Assembly: GCF_036669915.1 (NCBI RefSeq)
Contig: NC_089324.1
Location: 3,499,244-3,563,243 of the forward strand
Origin: Pocillopora verrucosa
Lineage: Eukaryota; Cnidaria; Anthozoa; Scleractinia; Pocilloporidae
Reading direction: 5' to 3'
Length of the DNA: 64,000 bases
Shown here: piece after piece, positions 44,601 through 53,975 of the stretch
Layout of the letters: each line of letters opens with the position of its first letter
How positions within the stretch are numbered: position 1 is the stretch's first letter
Notes under the pieces: generated by a model
Told to the model about the DNA's origin: nothing
Databases searched by the model: none
Seen by the model: the letters and a program-made list of their open reading frames with translations, nothing else
Translations under genes and position numbers: made by a program

Positions 44601-44835
44601 TTTTCTGTAGATTTGCTTTTGCTGAAAAGTGATAGACATGTGTTTTATATTTTCAGAACTGTCCTCTTCTCCCGATGATGACCTTAAACAAGCCATCAAA
44701 CTATCTCTGCAGGACAGTGGTCTTCCCCAGGAGGGAACTGATGGCATTGGATGCGCAGACAGTTCACCACAACACCCACAAACGAAAGAACAAGACGACG
44801 CTGACAGTGATATTGAATTCGATATTTGTCTTTAA
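26640..44835 (+). CDS. ANKIB1: Ankyrin + RING-IBR-RING E3 ligase
   Basis: There are 25 coding exons: 26640-27023, 28951-29007, 29940-30065, 31613-31672, 32466-32546, 32919-32958, 33156-33239, 33964-34034, 34442-34536, 35593-35674, 36123-36185, 36798-36970, 37284-37384, 38014-38095, 38998-39046, 39306-39379, 39992-40052, 40708-40794, 41003-41072, 41187-41338, 41621-41811, 41903-41942, 42524-42776, 43348-43617, 44657-44835. Total 2925 nt, 974 residues. Ankyrin repeats occupy about 45-185 ([13 protein letters not shown] at 129-141). RING1 ligands are C304, C307, C322, H324, C327, C330, C349 and C354. The IBR begins near C393. RING2 (C496-C525) has the catalytic-type Cys509 in EGCNHM. A helical Ariadne-like region follows (about 565-700). 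Near the C-terminus are three UIM-like motifs ([37 protein letters not shown]). By family it forms a ubiquitin thioester on Cys509 and transfers it. Vertebrate ANKIB1 is somewhat longer. Intron 20 uses a GC donor. Confidence 0.93.
28289..28498 (-). mobile_element. MITE family III, ANKIB1 intron 1
   Basis: It carries CCATGAGTGATCAAGACAGA, ACAAGTGATGAGAATAAAG and GTGGCAGACAGTAAGGAGAA. TTAA lies on both sides. Confidence 0.75.
29230..29310 (+). mobile_element. tRNA-like SINE, deleted copy
   Basis: It has AGTCTCTGTGGC, then directly the tail words GGGGACTTAGAATTTGTTCT. The tRNA-like middle is missing. Confidence 0.5.
29706..29908 (+). mobile_element. MITE family I, ANKIB1 intron 2
   Basis: It is flanked by TTAA (29702-29705, 29909-29912). 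Its right end is only 31 bases from the start of exon 3. Confidence 0.8.
30093..30296 (-). mobile_element. MITE family II, ANKIB1 intron 3
   Basis: Reverse copy (GTGACCAGCATCTAATTTCT to GGTGTAAAAAGTTAA). It starts about 27 bases after the exon 3 donor. Confidence 0.7.
30351..31067 (+). mobile_element. MITE family I, split by a pogo-like element
   Basis: The left part is 30351-30457 and the right part 30967-31067. Removing 30458-30968 restores the family order ACTTCTACCTGATAA seen in other copies. Confidence 0.8.
30458..30966 (+). mobile_element. Non-autonomous pogo/Tigger-like transposon
   Basis: The termini are CAGTTGAACCTCGATTATCC and the inverted GGATAATCGAGGTTTGACTG. TA flanks both ends (30456-30457, 30967-30968). 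Repeated ATTATCCGGAC words occur near both ends. Inside, an ATG at 30804 opens [18 protein letters not shown], which resembles the N-terminus of pogo/jerky-type transposases. The rest of a transposase is absent. The CAG...CTG ends and TA duplication are typical of the Tc1/mariner-pogo group. Confidence 0.8.
32021..32224 (+). mobile_element. MITE family I, ANKIB1 intron 4
   Basis: TTAA at 32017-32020 and 32225-32228 flank a full copy ending TGGGAGTTAAAGGG. Confidence 0.8.
33676..33874 (+). mobile_element. MITE family I, ANKIB1 intron 7
   Basis: Full-length copy, CCCTTTAACTCCTAAGATCT to GGGAGTTAAAAGG, with TTAA on both sides. Confidence 0.8.
34136..34330 (+). mobile_element. MITE family II, degraded, ANKIB1 intron 8
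   Basis: The words GTTCTCCATACTGTTCCCTC, TTTATGACCTTGTTATTTG and CAATCACTCTCAAGTG survive. A poly-T stretch interrupts it near 34190. Confidence 0.5.
34584..34985 (+). repeat. Dispersed repeat K, copy 2, with nested MITE
   Basis: It is the counterpart of 25689-25925. The extra sequence at about 34716-34863 is a separate element. Confidence 0.65.
34716..34863. mobile_element. Short TIR element nested in repeat K
   Basis: It begins GGCCCCGGTTGTTTAAA and ends TTTATATAACTGGGCCC. It contains inverted GGATAACACTATCCACTGGA and ATTGGATAGTGTTATCCA words. A related copy lies at 47579-47712. Confidence 0.65.
35310..35560 (+). mobile_element. Second tRNA-like SINE
   Basis: It starts GGCAGCACGGTCAAGTGGTG with a B-box-like GGGCCCAAGTCC about 45 bases on. 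It ends in an ATATAAATAAAGTATTGTT tail. It differs from the GGCTCAGTGGTAGAGC SINE. It lies in ANKIB1 intron 9. Confidence 0.55.
37861..37903 (+). repeat. Dispersed repeat A, right-end fragment
   Basis: Only the CACCGACGCAGCACCACAGT block and following GTAGAAACTTAC remain. An AT-rich stretch precedes it. Confidence 0.6.
38465..38620 (+). repeat. Dispersed repeat L, copy 1
   Basis: It shares GATTGGTTCAGAAAAC, ACCAATCAGATGCAAAA and TTTCCCGCGCTT with 41385-41530, and the last word also with 58240-58262. Confidence 0.6.
39506..39985 (+). repeat. Dispersed repeat G, copy 2
   Basis: It is aligned with 7861-8330 over nearly its whole length, including ATTGTGATCAATTCTGTGA and GATTGGTGGATTTAGCTGAG. 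It ends a few bases before ANKIB1 exon 17. Confidence 0.7.
40374..40557 (-). mobile_element. MITE family II, ANKIB1 intron 17
   Basis: Reverse copy ending GTTAGGGTGTAAAGGG, with TTAA on both sides. Confidence 0.75.
41385..41530 (+). repeat. Dispersed repeat L, copy 2
   Basis: It lies in the GC-AG intron of ANKIB1, with the shared words TGATTGGTTCTGAAAACG and TTTTCCCGCGCTTC. Confidence 0.6.
42124..42319 (-). mobile_element. MITE family II, ANKIB1 intron 22
   Basis: Reverse copy (GAGTGACTAGCATCTAATTT to GTTAGGGTGTAAAGGG) between TTAA sites. Confidence 0.75.
43905..44015 (+). repeat. Degenerate CCCTAA/CCCCTA-rich stretch
   Basis: Words such as CCCTACCCCTACCCCTAG, AGCCCTAACCC and AACCCTACCCCTAC recur without a strict period. 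It could be a decayed interstitial telomere-like tract. Confidence 0.4.
44050..44490 (+). repeat. Degenerate ~100-bp satellite, part 1
   Basis: About four and a half units share GGGTTTTxTCCACAGACT, TTAGAACCACTTTGTACAGC, GAAAGTACTGCTC and GTAGCTTTCACTTGAATGGT-like words in fixed order. It lies in the last ANKIB1 intron. Confidence 0.7.
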
Positions 44836-44914
44836 ATTGTAATAGCTCAATTAAAATTTTAAATTGTAAACATTTTTATACGGCATAATTCCAAGTGTGT
44901 GTGTGTGTGTGTCA

Positions 44915-45480
44915 TAGACAAACTAAAAAATTAGAATCACCCTGGACAGCTTCATAAATTGTGGTACATGAATGTACTGCTCAGAAGCTTTCATTCGAAT
45001 GGTCATTCATTAGGTTCTGAACCACAAACTCGAATGTTAAAACCAACGTTTGCAATGTAGTGAACGGTACCCAAAGTGGTACTCAAGAGGCTCACAAAGT
45101 AAATTCAGCGGTCAAACATCTGCGCATGTGCGAACGTTTTAATACCTAGGAGGCGTGTTTTCAGGCTGTCGATTTTTTTCTCAAGTTTTGGGCGGGAAAT
45201 TGGCGCGAGGCTGTCAATAATTGTTCCCCATGCACATTTCCGACGTTTGACCACTGTGTTCACATCGTAGGGTTTTCATTATCAGTAGTCTTGAAAGCTA
45301 GAAAAAACCTCTTAAAGCGTAATAAACATTGCCACGTAAAAAAAGCGACCTTAAAGCTCTCGTTTGAATGGTCATACACTATGGTTTCATTCACAGGATT
45401 CAGTAGTTAGAACCGCTTGGTATTTTTCAATTGATGGTCAAATTCACTCGGTAATAATCCCTAGACTCGAAGTCAAGATT
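44915..45480 (+). repeat. Degenerate ~100-bp satellite, part 2
   Basis: The same unit resumes after the last ANKIB1 exon (ATTAGAATCACCCTGGACAG, GTACTGCTCAGAAGCTTTCA, and GCTCTCGTTTGAATGGTCAT near 45360). It is interrupted at about 45105-45262 by a TIR element. Confidence 0.6.
45105..45262. mobile_element. TIR element T, copy 1, inside satellite
   Basis: The ends are CAGCGGTCAAAC and GTTTGACCACTG in inverted orientation. Internal words TGCGCATGTGCGA and GGGCGGGAAAT are shared with 59974-60270. Confidence 0.65.
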
Positions 45481-45806
45481 ACCGTGTACAGTATAGGAAA
45501 CAATAACACGTTAGGGTATTGTTAACTAGCTAAATTATGTAAAAATGGTAAGTTCTTAATGTTATTTTGTGCAGGGGTAGTTTTATGCTTCATTTTAATT
45601 TAAGCGTGCTATACCAGTGCACAATAATAAAAGTGGTATTCGTAGGATATAGTTGCAGTTTTCTATGTATTTTTATGTAAGAATGAGTGATGAAGACAGT
45701 AGCTGAGGTTTTAATTTAATACATGCATTTTAATGGTGCAAATCGTAACATTTTATTCCATCAGTAATGTATTTTGCACAATGCATAAAATGATGCAAAC
45801 TGTTAA

Positions 45807-46010
45807 CCTTTTGGCGTTGAAGGGTGACCAGCATCTAATTTCTCCTTACAATATCACCCCTGAATCAAACATTAAGGTCACGAGAATAGTGGAAACGATC
45901 ACTAATCAAATAAGCTCCTGATTGTTAGCCAAATTCTCCTCTTCAGGATCGGTGGAAATGTCTAGAGAGCAGTGTAGAGAATATGAATGCTTATGTTAGG
46001 GTGTGAAGAG
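45807..46010 (-). mobile_element. MITE family II, downstream of ANKIB1
   Basis: Reverse copy between TTAA sites at 45803-45806 and 46011-46014. Confidence 0.75.
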
Positions 46011-46081
46011 TTAAAATGACAATTTAGTCATCAGTTTAGATAGTTTGTAGAAATACTCGTTATTTAGAAGCTTACTTGTAA

Positions 46082-46087
46082 AATAAA
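46082..46087 (+). terminator. Candidate poly(A) signal for ANKIB1
   Basis: AATAAA followed within 40 bases by GT-rich sequence (TTTGTTTGTGTTG). It lies 1247 bases after the stop. A nearer ATTAAA at 44850 is the alternative. Confidence 0.3.
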
Positions 46088-46777
46088 ATATAAATAAGTT
46101 GTTATTAGTTTGTTTGTGTTGATTGTTTATGTAAGGCGGATCACATAAGCTTTCCCTTTAAAGGGCAAACGTTAGGCCTTAATACTGTGGCATTTGCTAG
46201 GTGAAATACCGTTGTGCTGGAAATTTTTGACAAACTACTGTCATATTGAAGACATGAAAATCTGAAATGTCAAGGGTTTTCCTTTGGAATAGCGGTCTAC
46301 ATTTCACACATCGCTAGTTAGCCAGTTTGGTTCCCTGAAATCATATACTCTTGCCAATACTAAAAAGATTGTGGTACCTTTCTATTACTTGTTATTTACG
46401 TTTGAAAGCACTCCAGATTACTTTATTAAACTTCTATTTCCGTTTAGATTTCGAGTGAAAGAGAAAGGCATCGTTAGTTAACATCGTCATCGTTCGCGTC
46501 ATTAATGCTCCAAGAGTACTTTGCACGTCATGCTTTCCTACTTCATTTCCATTGCGTGACCCTGCAAGATATGAACATGTTTTTGTTCGAGGTCGCTATG
46601 TGAGCTTGGACCATAATTTGATGATTAAAAACGGGAAACTTATCCTGAAACGGCTATTGAACAGAAAAATATAGAAACCTTGATTAAAATTTAATCCTGG
46701 GTTAACACTAACTGGCCTTAAAACAACTGGGCCTGGGTTTTAATCCTCATGGGTTGTAGGAGATTCAACATCATCAC

Positions 46778-47045
46778 TCATTATGCCAGTTGGTGCATAA
46801 GGCCATCACATTGTCTGCCCAACCTCCCTGTCACATGCCACCATCTTGGCCACATTCCAGCTCTTCCACCCTGCTTTGCCTCTGTCTCTTTTGACAGTCC
46901 TTCCCCAAGTGGTCTTTGGTCTCCCTCCTACCCCTCCATCTTCTGGTGTCCACCCTAATACCATAAAACAGTTGTTCACACCCTCTCTCCTGAGTTCATG
47001 TCCTAACCAGTTCCACTTTCTTCTTTGCATCTTGAAGCATTGATC
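46778..47045 (-). mobile_element. LINE reverse-transcriptase C-terminal remnant
   Basis: On the minus strand the frame reads RRKWNWLGHELRR, GWTPEDGGVGGRPKTTWGRT, AGWKSWN and DREV. After a one-base shift it continues MALCTNWHNE and a stop at 46778. This order (R-x-W-WxGH, GRPKTTWRRT, GWxSW, ALCxxWH-stop) is characteristic of the end of ORF2 in many animal non-LTR retrotransposons. The copy is 5'-truncated and frameshifted. Confidence 0.75.
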
Positions 47046-47578
47046 TCTACCATTTCTGCCATTGCAAGAGTTTCCCACTAAACACATAAATAGGTGCATT
47101 AATACACTACTCTCATCACATAAAGTGGAAAACCTATTTTTAATTTGCTCATATTACAGTCTAGGACTGAATATCAACTTGAATGTTTTCTGTTTAGTTT
47201 TGTTGTTTTTTTTTCTGTCATTGTTGTTTTTTCCTTTCTTGTTTTCTTTTGTATCTTGTCTTTAATTCCTCCAATTAAACTAAGAAAACCATGAACACAG
47301 GAAACTAATTTCAGGAATGTGCTTGGGTTGAAAAGAAGCAGCAAATAAATTATGATCATAACAATTAATAATAATATAATAATTTTATACACTCCAAGTG
47401 ATGATCAGTTTTAGATTAGTCAAATGTTCACAGAAGTCCAGATTTGACAGTAATATTTTATTTTCAAAATTGTTTACTAGAGATGAACTACTATCATAAT
47501 TAGAATGGATGGAGAACAAAAACAAAGAGGATTACTAACATCCTCTAGAAATCTACCCCATACAAAATAATGATCTGC

Positions 47579-47712
47579 CTCCCATTGTTTTAAGGGTGGA
47601 TAATGCTATCCACTAGATTAAATCTCTTTCCATTGGATTGCACAGTATATTCTGTTAGCACTTATCCACTGGATGGAGATTTATTTGGAGGGTGGGTATC
47701 CCCCTTTGGAAT
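47579..47712. mobile_element. Short TIR element, second copy
   Basis: It is related to 34716-34863: GGATAATGCTATCCACTAGA, AGCACTTATCCACTGGAT and AATAACTGAGCC. Confidence 0.55.
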
Positions 47713-48140
47713 AACTGAGCCTAGAATTCAGGAGTGATTGTAGCAACTGGGGCTTACAAGACATTCAACATTCCACAAAAAGTGAACTACAAGTAAATTT
47801 GGTTGTAAGTTTTGTCTTCAGCCAAGTAATTGCAACAAAATTTAGTCTAACATACCAAAAAAGTTTCTTCATTATTCCTTCTTTTTCCATATTAAACAAT
47901 TCTTCACCAATGGGGTACGATTGTCTGGTCAAATAATCCTTAGGACGAATTTGGAGGGATTCTATTCACTGGGCCTGAGGACAGTATGACAATACAATCA
48001 CCCAAGTTACTATTAGAGAAAAACTTTTGTCCATGATTTCATCTGTCTCCTTCATAGAAATATTGAGAAATCATACATCACCCAGTTTGAAAATTAGTGC
48101 TTCTGAATCCTGGTCACCAATGTTGTAAAGGGTAATTTAA

Positions 48141-48344
48141 CCCTTTCACTCCCACAAGTGACCAAGACAGAATTTCTCCTTACAATATCAACACAATATC
48201 AAGCAGGTAGGTGATGAGAATAGAGAAGAATATCAATTATGGGATTATTAGTTGATCCAATACCAAATTCTCTGAACTAACATCATAAGAATTATATGGC
48301 AGATAGTAAGGAGAATTACTAATTAGACCTTGGGAGTAAAAGGG
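48141..48344 (-). mobile_element. MITE family III, spacer copy
   Basis: Complete copy ending TTGGGAGTAAAAGGG, with TTAA on both sides (48137-48140, 48345-48348). Confidence 0.8.
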
Positions 48345-48668
48345 TTAAAGAAGATATGAACCCAGTCTTTAACCAATAAGAATGTAAAAACCTTAAGCAA
48401 GACAAGACCATAATAGATCCGAGACAAATTTTTATCCACGACCCTCACTGTATTTCCGTTTTTGTTTGTTGGTGGTAGGCAACAGAAACCTTCTAACTTT
48501 CAGACCATTTTGTGCTGGCTACTTTGTGAATTGCAGATATATAGTTAGTTTTTTCAGCTCTAAACCAAACAAGATATATTATTCTAGCTGTTTTGATCTG
48601 AAATGGTTTGGATCAAGATGATCAAGCATAAAACCCAACCAAAAACTCAGAGGATCATCTTTTCTTAA

Positions 48669-48868
48669 CTCTTTACACCCTAACATCAGTATGCATATTC
48701 TCCATACTGTTCTTTATACATTTCCTAAGGTGCTGAAAAGGAGAATTTGTTTACCGATCAAAAGCTTCTTTCATTGGTGACCATTTCCTTTATTCTCATG
48801 ACCTCAATGTGCAATGCAGGGCTGATATTGTGGGGAGAAATTAGATGCTGATCACTCTAAGGGTTTAT
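48669..48868 (+). mobile_element. MITE family II, spacer copy
   Basis: It starts CTCTTTACACCCTAACATCA after TTAA. The right end is slightly eroded. Confidence 0.75.
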
Positions 48869-49138
48869 ATTTTTAGCCAATTGTCAATAATCTGTGATTA
48901 GAATTTCCAAATAAAGATTTCAATGCGAGAAATATCCAAATATTAGGATCTACTCCTAGAAAATATAATACAAGTTGAATTATTTGCAATTAAAATAATT
49001 TCTATTTATAATCTTTATAATAATTATGATCATCTAAATTGTTGCTTTATGTTGAAATCAATTGCCAACTTTGATACAAAAAAAAAAAACCAGACATTTC
49101 AGTAATTCCCCAGAATTTTGTGATAAGTGTCCACATTC

Positions 49139-52100
49139 TCAAAAAAGAACACAACAGTTTCTTTCTCCTGCTTGTGAGGCTTCATTTACTTCGACCACCT
49201 TTCCTTTTCCTTCTGAAGTTCCAGAGTTCTGTCCTGGCATGTCAAGTTCTTTTCTTATTTTTGCCAATTGCACTTCATGAACTTTTGTAATTGTTTGTGT
49301 AAAGGCTTCTTCGACATTTGTAGCATCCAAAGCTGATGCCTCAATGAATGACAATCCTGCGTCATTGGCATATTTCTTGGCATCTTCTGTAAGAACTGCT
49401 CGCAGGTGTTTCAAATCACATTTGTTTCCAACAAGCATGGTGACAATGGAGGACTCTGCATGTTCACGTACTTCCAAAAGCCAGCGTGCCACATTCTCAA
49501 AAGTTTTCTGTTTTGATAAATCATAGACCAATACAGCACCAACAGCTCCGCGGTAATAGGCACTTGTAATTGCACGGTAACGTTCCTGGCCAGCTGTATC
49601 CCAAACCTTACATGGCAAAATAGAATATTAAACAACAAGAAGTCAAACAGAGAAAGACATTTTTTATCTTCCCACAAGTAAGGAACAAAGAACAAATTCT
49701 AATTCCCCATAAGGAATTGAACCCCAGACCTTTGGATTCCATGCTCCAATGCTCTACCACTGAGCCACAGAGACTCTATAGCGAGCAAGGCCCATTATGA
49801 AGTTCATGCACGACAAGCGTCCTGCATACTGTTAGGATTGAACATTCTGAAATTCCTGATACCTAATTTTTTGGTTTTGTATTCTCCAATAAATCTCTCC
49901 AGTGCACTTCCCCCTCACTTTTTCACAGTCATGTTTTTTCGAGGTGTTTCCAAGAACAAAGGAAGTACTTCCTTGTATATCAGTCACAACTCAAAATTTA
50001 ACCCTTTCACTTCCAAGGGAGACCAAAAAATAGAGTTCCTCTAAGCAATTTAAATGTATTTTTAACACAGAGGAAGGAATATATGATGACTATGAAATTT
50101 TGTATGATTTACCACCAAATAAATCTCAGTGATAAAATAATAATTATAAATATACAAGGTCAAAGGAAGACTGTCACAGTAATAAATACTGAGGAAAAAA
50201 ATAATAAATAAAAAGAGTTCTTCACCCTTTAACTCCCAAGATGGGATTGTCAATTCTCCCCTCTAGCTTCTTACATTTTCTTGTAAATTAGTTATGAGAA
50301 TTTGGTGTTAGATCAAGATAAAGGGCTTACATGTGTCAGAAACATTGTGCCCTTACCAAAAACAATATGCACTAAAAAATGTTTACCGGATAAGGGTAAA
50401 TTTTACCTGAATTGACCAATCAAAAGACCTTTGTTTCCTTACATTTCCTGCTGGATAAAGTTTACCCGAATGGAGTAAATTTTTTACCGCATGCAATTCC
50501 CTAAATAGAACACTTAGAAATAGTTTTCTAGTAGACTTCTCCTGTAGAAGTACGAAAAATATTATTCCATAGGAAGTGACCAATAACTGTTGGACTGAAT
50601 CTTCAAATACTCGTTCTGAAGGGACTAAGCTTCAGGTCCTGCAAAGATTTACTTCTAGTGGCACGATCATGGTTCCCAGAAACAGAAGACAGTGCAAAAG
50701 AAGATGATTTTTTCATTGTTGTTTAAGGTGCAATTCCTCTTCTCCTCTCTTACACTTATATTATTTTGTATTGTTTTTGTTTTCCTGTATGTAATTTTTA
50801 ACTTAAAGGACATCTTAACCCTTTAACTCCCATGAGTGACCAAGACAGAGTTTCTCCTTACAATATCAATGAAATATTAAGCAGACAAGTGATGAGAATA
50901 AAGGAAGATATTCATTAGGGCATTATTAATTGATTCAATACCAAATTCTCCCAACTAATATCACAAGAACAGGGCCGGAAATTGCGCCTAATACAGGCGC
51001 CAATGCGACTAAATTTTTTACTTTGGCGACCAAATCCTGAAAATTAGACGCCAAATTGGCGACTAGAACGTTTCATCATAACCTTACTTAGAGATATAGT
51101 AAATTAAAAAGATTTGCAAAGATAAATCCAAAGCAAACTTCCTTGTTAAGTTTGTTTCCAAAACACAGCACAGGCATCAAGATCGATAACTAGACGCCAT
51201 CTTGGATTTAGGTGAGCTTGAACGTTGCATATCATCCATCTTAGTGTCTACTTTATAGCACGTTAAAGATCTTTTCCCTAACTTAATTTCTAGAACAATG
51301 ACAGCGTAAATAAAAAGGGTTTGTTTGTCTTTGAAAATGGCAACCAACTTCTTTTGAATTGGCTACCACTTTGAAGAATTTAGGAGCCAAGTGGCTATCA
51401 GGAAAAAAAATTAATTTCACGCCCTGAAGAACTATATGGCAGACAGTAAGGAGAATTACTAATGAGATCTTGGGAGTTAAAGGCTTAATAGCTTGCCATG
51501 TTATTCCCTTCTCCATTTTCTTTCTCTTCTTGGTAATTGTTCAAAAGGTTGTTGAAATCGAGGAAATAAAAAATATGAATACAAATAAATAAGAAACGTA
51601 TGGTAGATAGTATTGTAAATAACTTTTTGGACCTTGCGAATGAAAGGGTTAATGATTATTTCCTCTTGTTTATCCTACTGAAAGGATGTTGTACTGTAAT
51701 TATTTTGCTTTAGCACCCAGGGTGCTTATTTTTTTATGGTACCTTTGGGGGGTGGGGAGTGCTTGTTCAAAACAGAGTGCTTATTTCTTTCATGGGAAAC
51801 AGCAGAATGTGGTAAAAAAAAAGCTTTAATGCTTATTTGAAAAGGAACGATATCAAAAACTGTAAAAGTAAAAAAAATACAGTGAACATTCACATAATAA
51901 TGGTAGGGAGAGTACTCTAGCTGTGCTATCTCTGAACCAAAATAGGGAAGCTTATTGGAATGAGGGTGCTTACATCCTCTAAACAAACAACTATTTTGAA
52001 AGGGGGCGCTTACTAGAGAGGGGGTGCTTTTTAGAAGGAGGATGCTAAATTGAACCCTTTTGTAAGGTTCATTTAGCACCATGTTGCATAAGGTTATCTT

Positions 52101-53004
52101 GCAAGGATATCATAATTAACATTTAACATAACAAGATTGCATCATTTCACCATACCTCTCTGTATTATATCAGAGATAATGTCTCTTGGCAAGAAAACAG
52201 ATGATTTCAGCCAGGAAAAAAACAAAAATATTCCTGACAAAATTCATGGCGAACTTTGGTCAAATCACGCTCTTAAGACAAGCCCCACAAAGCAAATGGC
52301 ATGTGAAGATTATGGAAAGACATCAAATCTTTTCCGTTTTGTAAGCGTTTCTTTGCATTTTCAAAATTCCCCGTTGTTCTAAATCAAGACATCGTTAACT
52401 CGAAGAATACAAGCCTCTGATCGATATGGACACTCGACATGATCAATCATTCATGCAGCGATTGTACTTTAAACTAAAAGGGATCATGCCAAAATGTATT
52501 GTTAATGAACAAAGGATTAACAATATGTTAATATTTCAGTTTAAACTTTAACGACTTAACTCCTTGTTAATCTAGCAACCTCGCATGGAGGAATTTTATT
52601 TATTCCTGAATTATCAAATTAAGCTTATTTCCGCTTTTAAGCCCTACTAGCGCAAAGAAAAATTTAGACAAAATAATCGAATGTAATATTTTTAAACAGC
52701 TTGATACTCACCTACATTTCAACACAAAACATGCAGAGCATTTAACACTCCTCTTCACTCAAACGCAAGAAGGGATTTTTTTCATCTGAAAATAGAGCCA
52801 AGTACGACATACCTGTGCTTTGATCACTTTGCCATCTACTTGAATACTTCGTGTGGCAAATTCAACACCGATGGTTGATTTCGACTCAAGGTCGAATTCG
52901 TTTCGCGTGAAACGAGATAGAAGGGAAGATTTTCCAACGCCAGAATCGCCAATCAAGACAATCTTGTAGAGATAGTCATAATGATCGTATCTTCCGCCGG
53001 CCAT
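49139..53004 (-). CDS. RAB11: Rab11-type small GTPase
   Basis: Two coding exons, 53004-52813 and 49606-49139, give 660 nt or 219 residues. The P-loop is GDSGVGKS (19-26) and switch I has STIGVEF. The junction reads [11 protein letters not shown], with the switch II Gln at 71 that Rab25 lacks. The base-binding motifs are NKCD (125-128) and SAL (155-157). The C-terminus is ERNCCVLF, a di-Cys geranylgeranylation site at 215-216. The sequence [20 protein letters not shown] is diagnostic of the Rab11 subfamily. By family it works in recycling endosomes and post-Golgi transport. The hypervariable tail differs from vertebrate Rab11A/B, so the exact orthologue is not resolved. The single intron of 3.2 kb holds a SINE and MITEs. 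It is divergent from LARP7, with start codons 971 bases apart. Confidence 0.93.
49658..49800 (-). mobile_element. tRNA-like SINE, Rab intron
   Basis: On the minus strand it reads GTCTCTGTGGCTCAGTGGTA, then GAGC, and the B-box GGGGTTCAATTCC, followed by a T-rich tail. Confidence 0.65.
50224..50326 (+). mobile_element. MITE family I, left half only
   Basis: CCCTTTAACTCCCAAGATGG to TTAGATCAAGATAA is present; the right half is missing. It lies in the Rab intron. Confidence 0.65.
50819..51484 (-). mobile_element. MITE family III split by a hAT-like element
   Basis: The left part is 50819-50969 and the right part 51427-51484. TTAA flanks at 50815-50818 and 51485-51488. Confidence 0.8.
50970..51426. 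mobile_element. CAGGGC-ended (hAT-like) non-autonomous element
   Basis: It begins CAGGGCCGGAAATTG and ends CACGCCCTG. AAGAA flanks both sides (50965-50969, 51427-51431), and uninterrupted MITE copies have a single site. CAGGG ends suggest hAT, although the classical hAT duplication is 8 bp, so the superfamily call is tentative. Internal words on GGCGACTAG, GGAGCCAAGTGGC recall 61690-62095. Confidence 0.65.
51708..52080. repeat. Element with GGGTGCTTA repeats and TTTAGCACC ends
   Basis: GGGTGCTT or GGGCGCTT words recur at about 51730, 51757, 51966, 52004 and 52022. TTTAGCACC occurs at both outer edges. It lies in the Rab intron. Confidence 0.5.
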
Positions 53005-53975
53005 GCCTTTAGTACAAAAACCCGAGAGGGCCGCAAAATTAGGAGATCAAACTCACTGGGCGAGCATCCACCTCTATAGCTATGCAGGGTATGTACCACG
53101 TGACTATCCGCGGGAATGCTAGTGAGGGTCGTCACGCAACGATTCTTCTTAGCGTTGCGTGACGAGTTGTCTAGCTGGACTAAAATGTACTCTGCTCAGA
53201 TGTTCAGGCATTTCGCCCCAGATCTCTGGTTTATTCAAAATTAAATTAGTGCTTATTTATTTATCCTTATTTTTCGACAGTTCAAGTTACGATTTTTGAA
53301 CAGTTAGCATATCCATATACCAAATAAAGGTCCAATCGTTGTCCGCGAGAGACCATGGGGTACTGGACATGACAACATAGTAGCCCGGCCTCCAATGGTG
53401 GACATTCGAGAAGCCCTTATCCAGGTAAATTTTTCTAAATTATTATTTGTATTTAAACCTGGTAAGTTCAGAAAATTTTTGAACATTATAAATCGAGGGG
53501 TTTTCAAACTTTTATATGGTTTTTTTTAGCTTAAAATTATCCCTCTATTGAGTCTCGCAAGGAGTCTGAAAAATTAAACAGCCGAAATCTGCAAACTTAA
53601 CGGTCGTAGGAAGAGGTCTAGAGAATTTTTCTGAACATCCTTCAGTAATTACTTAATTGGCGGGTGAAATGTTCGCCAGAAAGTCGAGTTTTATTTCCTG
53701 CTCTTTTCAAAATTTTTGATAGATTTTAATGACTCCTTTCGTTCTCACAGTACAACTCGCTTGAAGTGAAATTTCTAATGGCGGTTTCAATTAACTTTAA
53801 CTAGACCCTGTGAGCAGGGTAACTGGGATAACTGGATGGTACTGGATCCTTGGAATCAAGTGTAGTATTTGTCCGCTGTTTTTTAAAATAGCATCATAAT
53901 GATTGATTTTTCTGTAATTTTTAGCCATCCCTTTTGCAGCAGTAAACTTAACGAAAGGTTAGTTGCACAGCAACC
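53005..53975. promoter_or_regulatory. Shared Rab/LARP7 divergent 5' region
   Basis: 971 bases separate the two start codons and no repeat was recognised between them. TTCTTCTTAGCGTTGCGTGACG-type sequence near 53140-53165 contains GTTGCGTGACG on one strand and CGTCACGCAACG on the other (a short inverted repeat at about 53129-53163). A TTTTGCAG just before 53942 could be a 5' UTR acceptor for LARP7. Confidence 0.5.

Larger units (their letters stand above)
46088..49138. other. Spacer between ANKIB1 and Rab; repeats only
   Basis: It contains a LINE 3' fragment (46778-47045), a short TIR element (47579-47712) and two MITEs. No gene is recognised. Confidence 0.5.

Noticed and set aside
46749..46958. 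69-residue plus ORF rich in Pro/Ser
   Set aside because: It is antisense to the LINE reverse-transcriptase fragment.
49690..49790. Possible tRNA gene on the minus strand
   Set aside because: A- and B-box words are present but the cloverleaf arms do not pair properly and similar copies occur elsewhere; it fits a tRNA-derived SINE.
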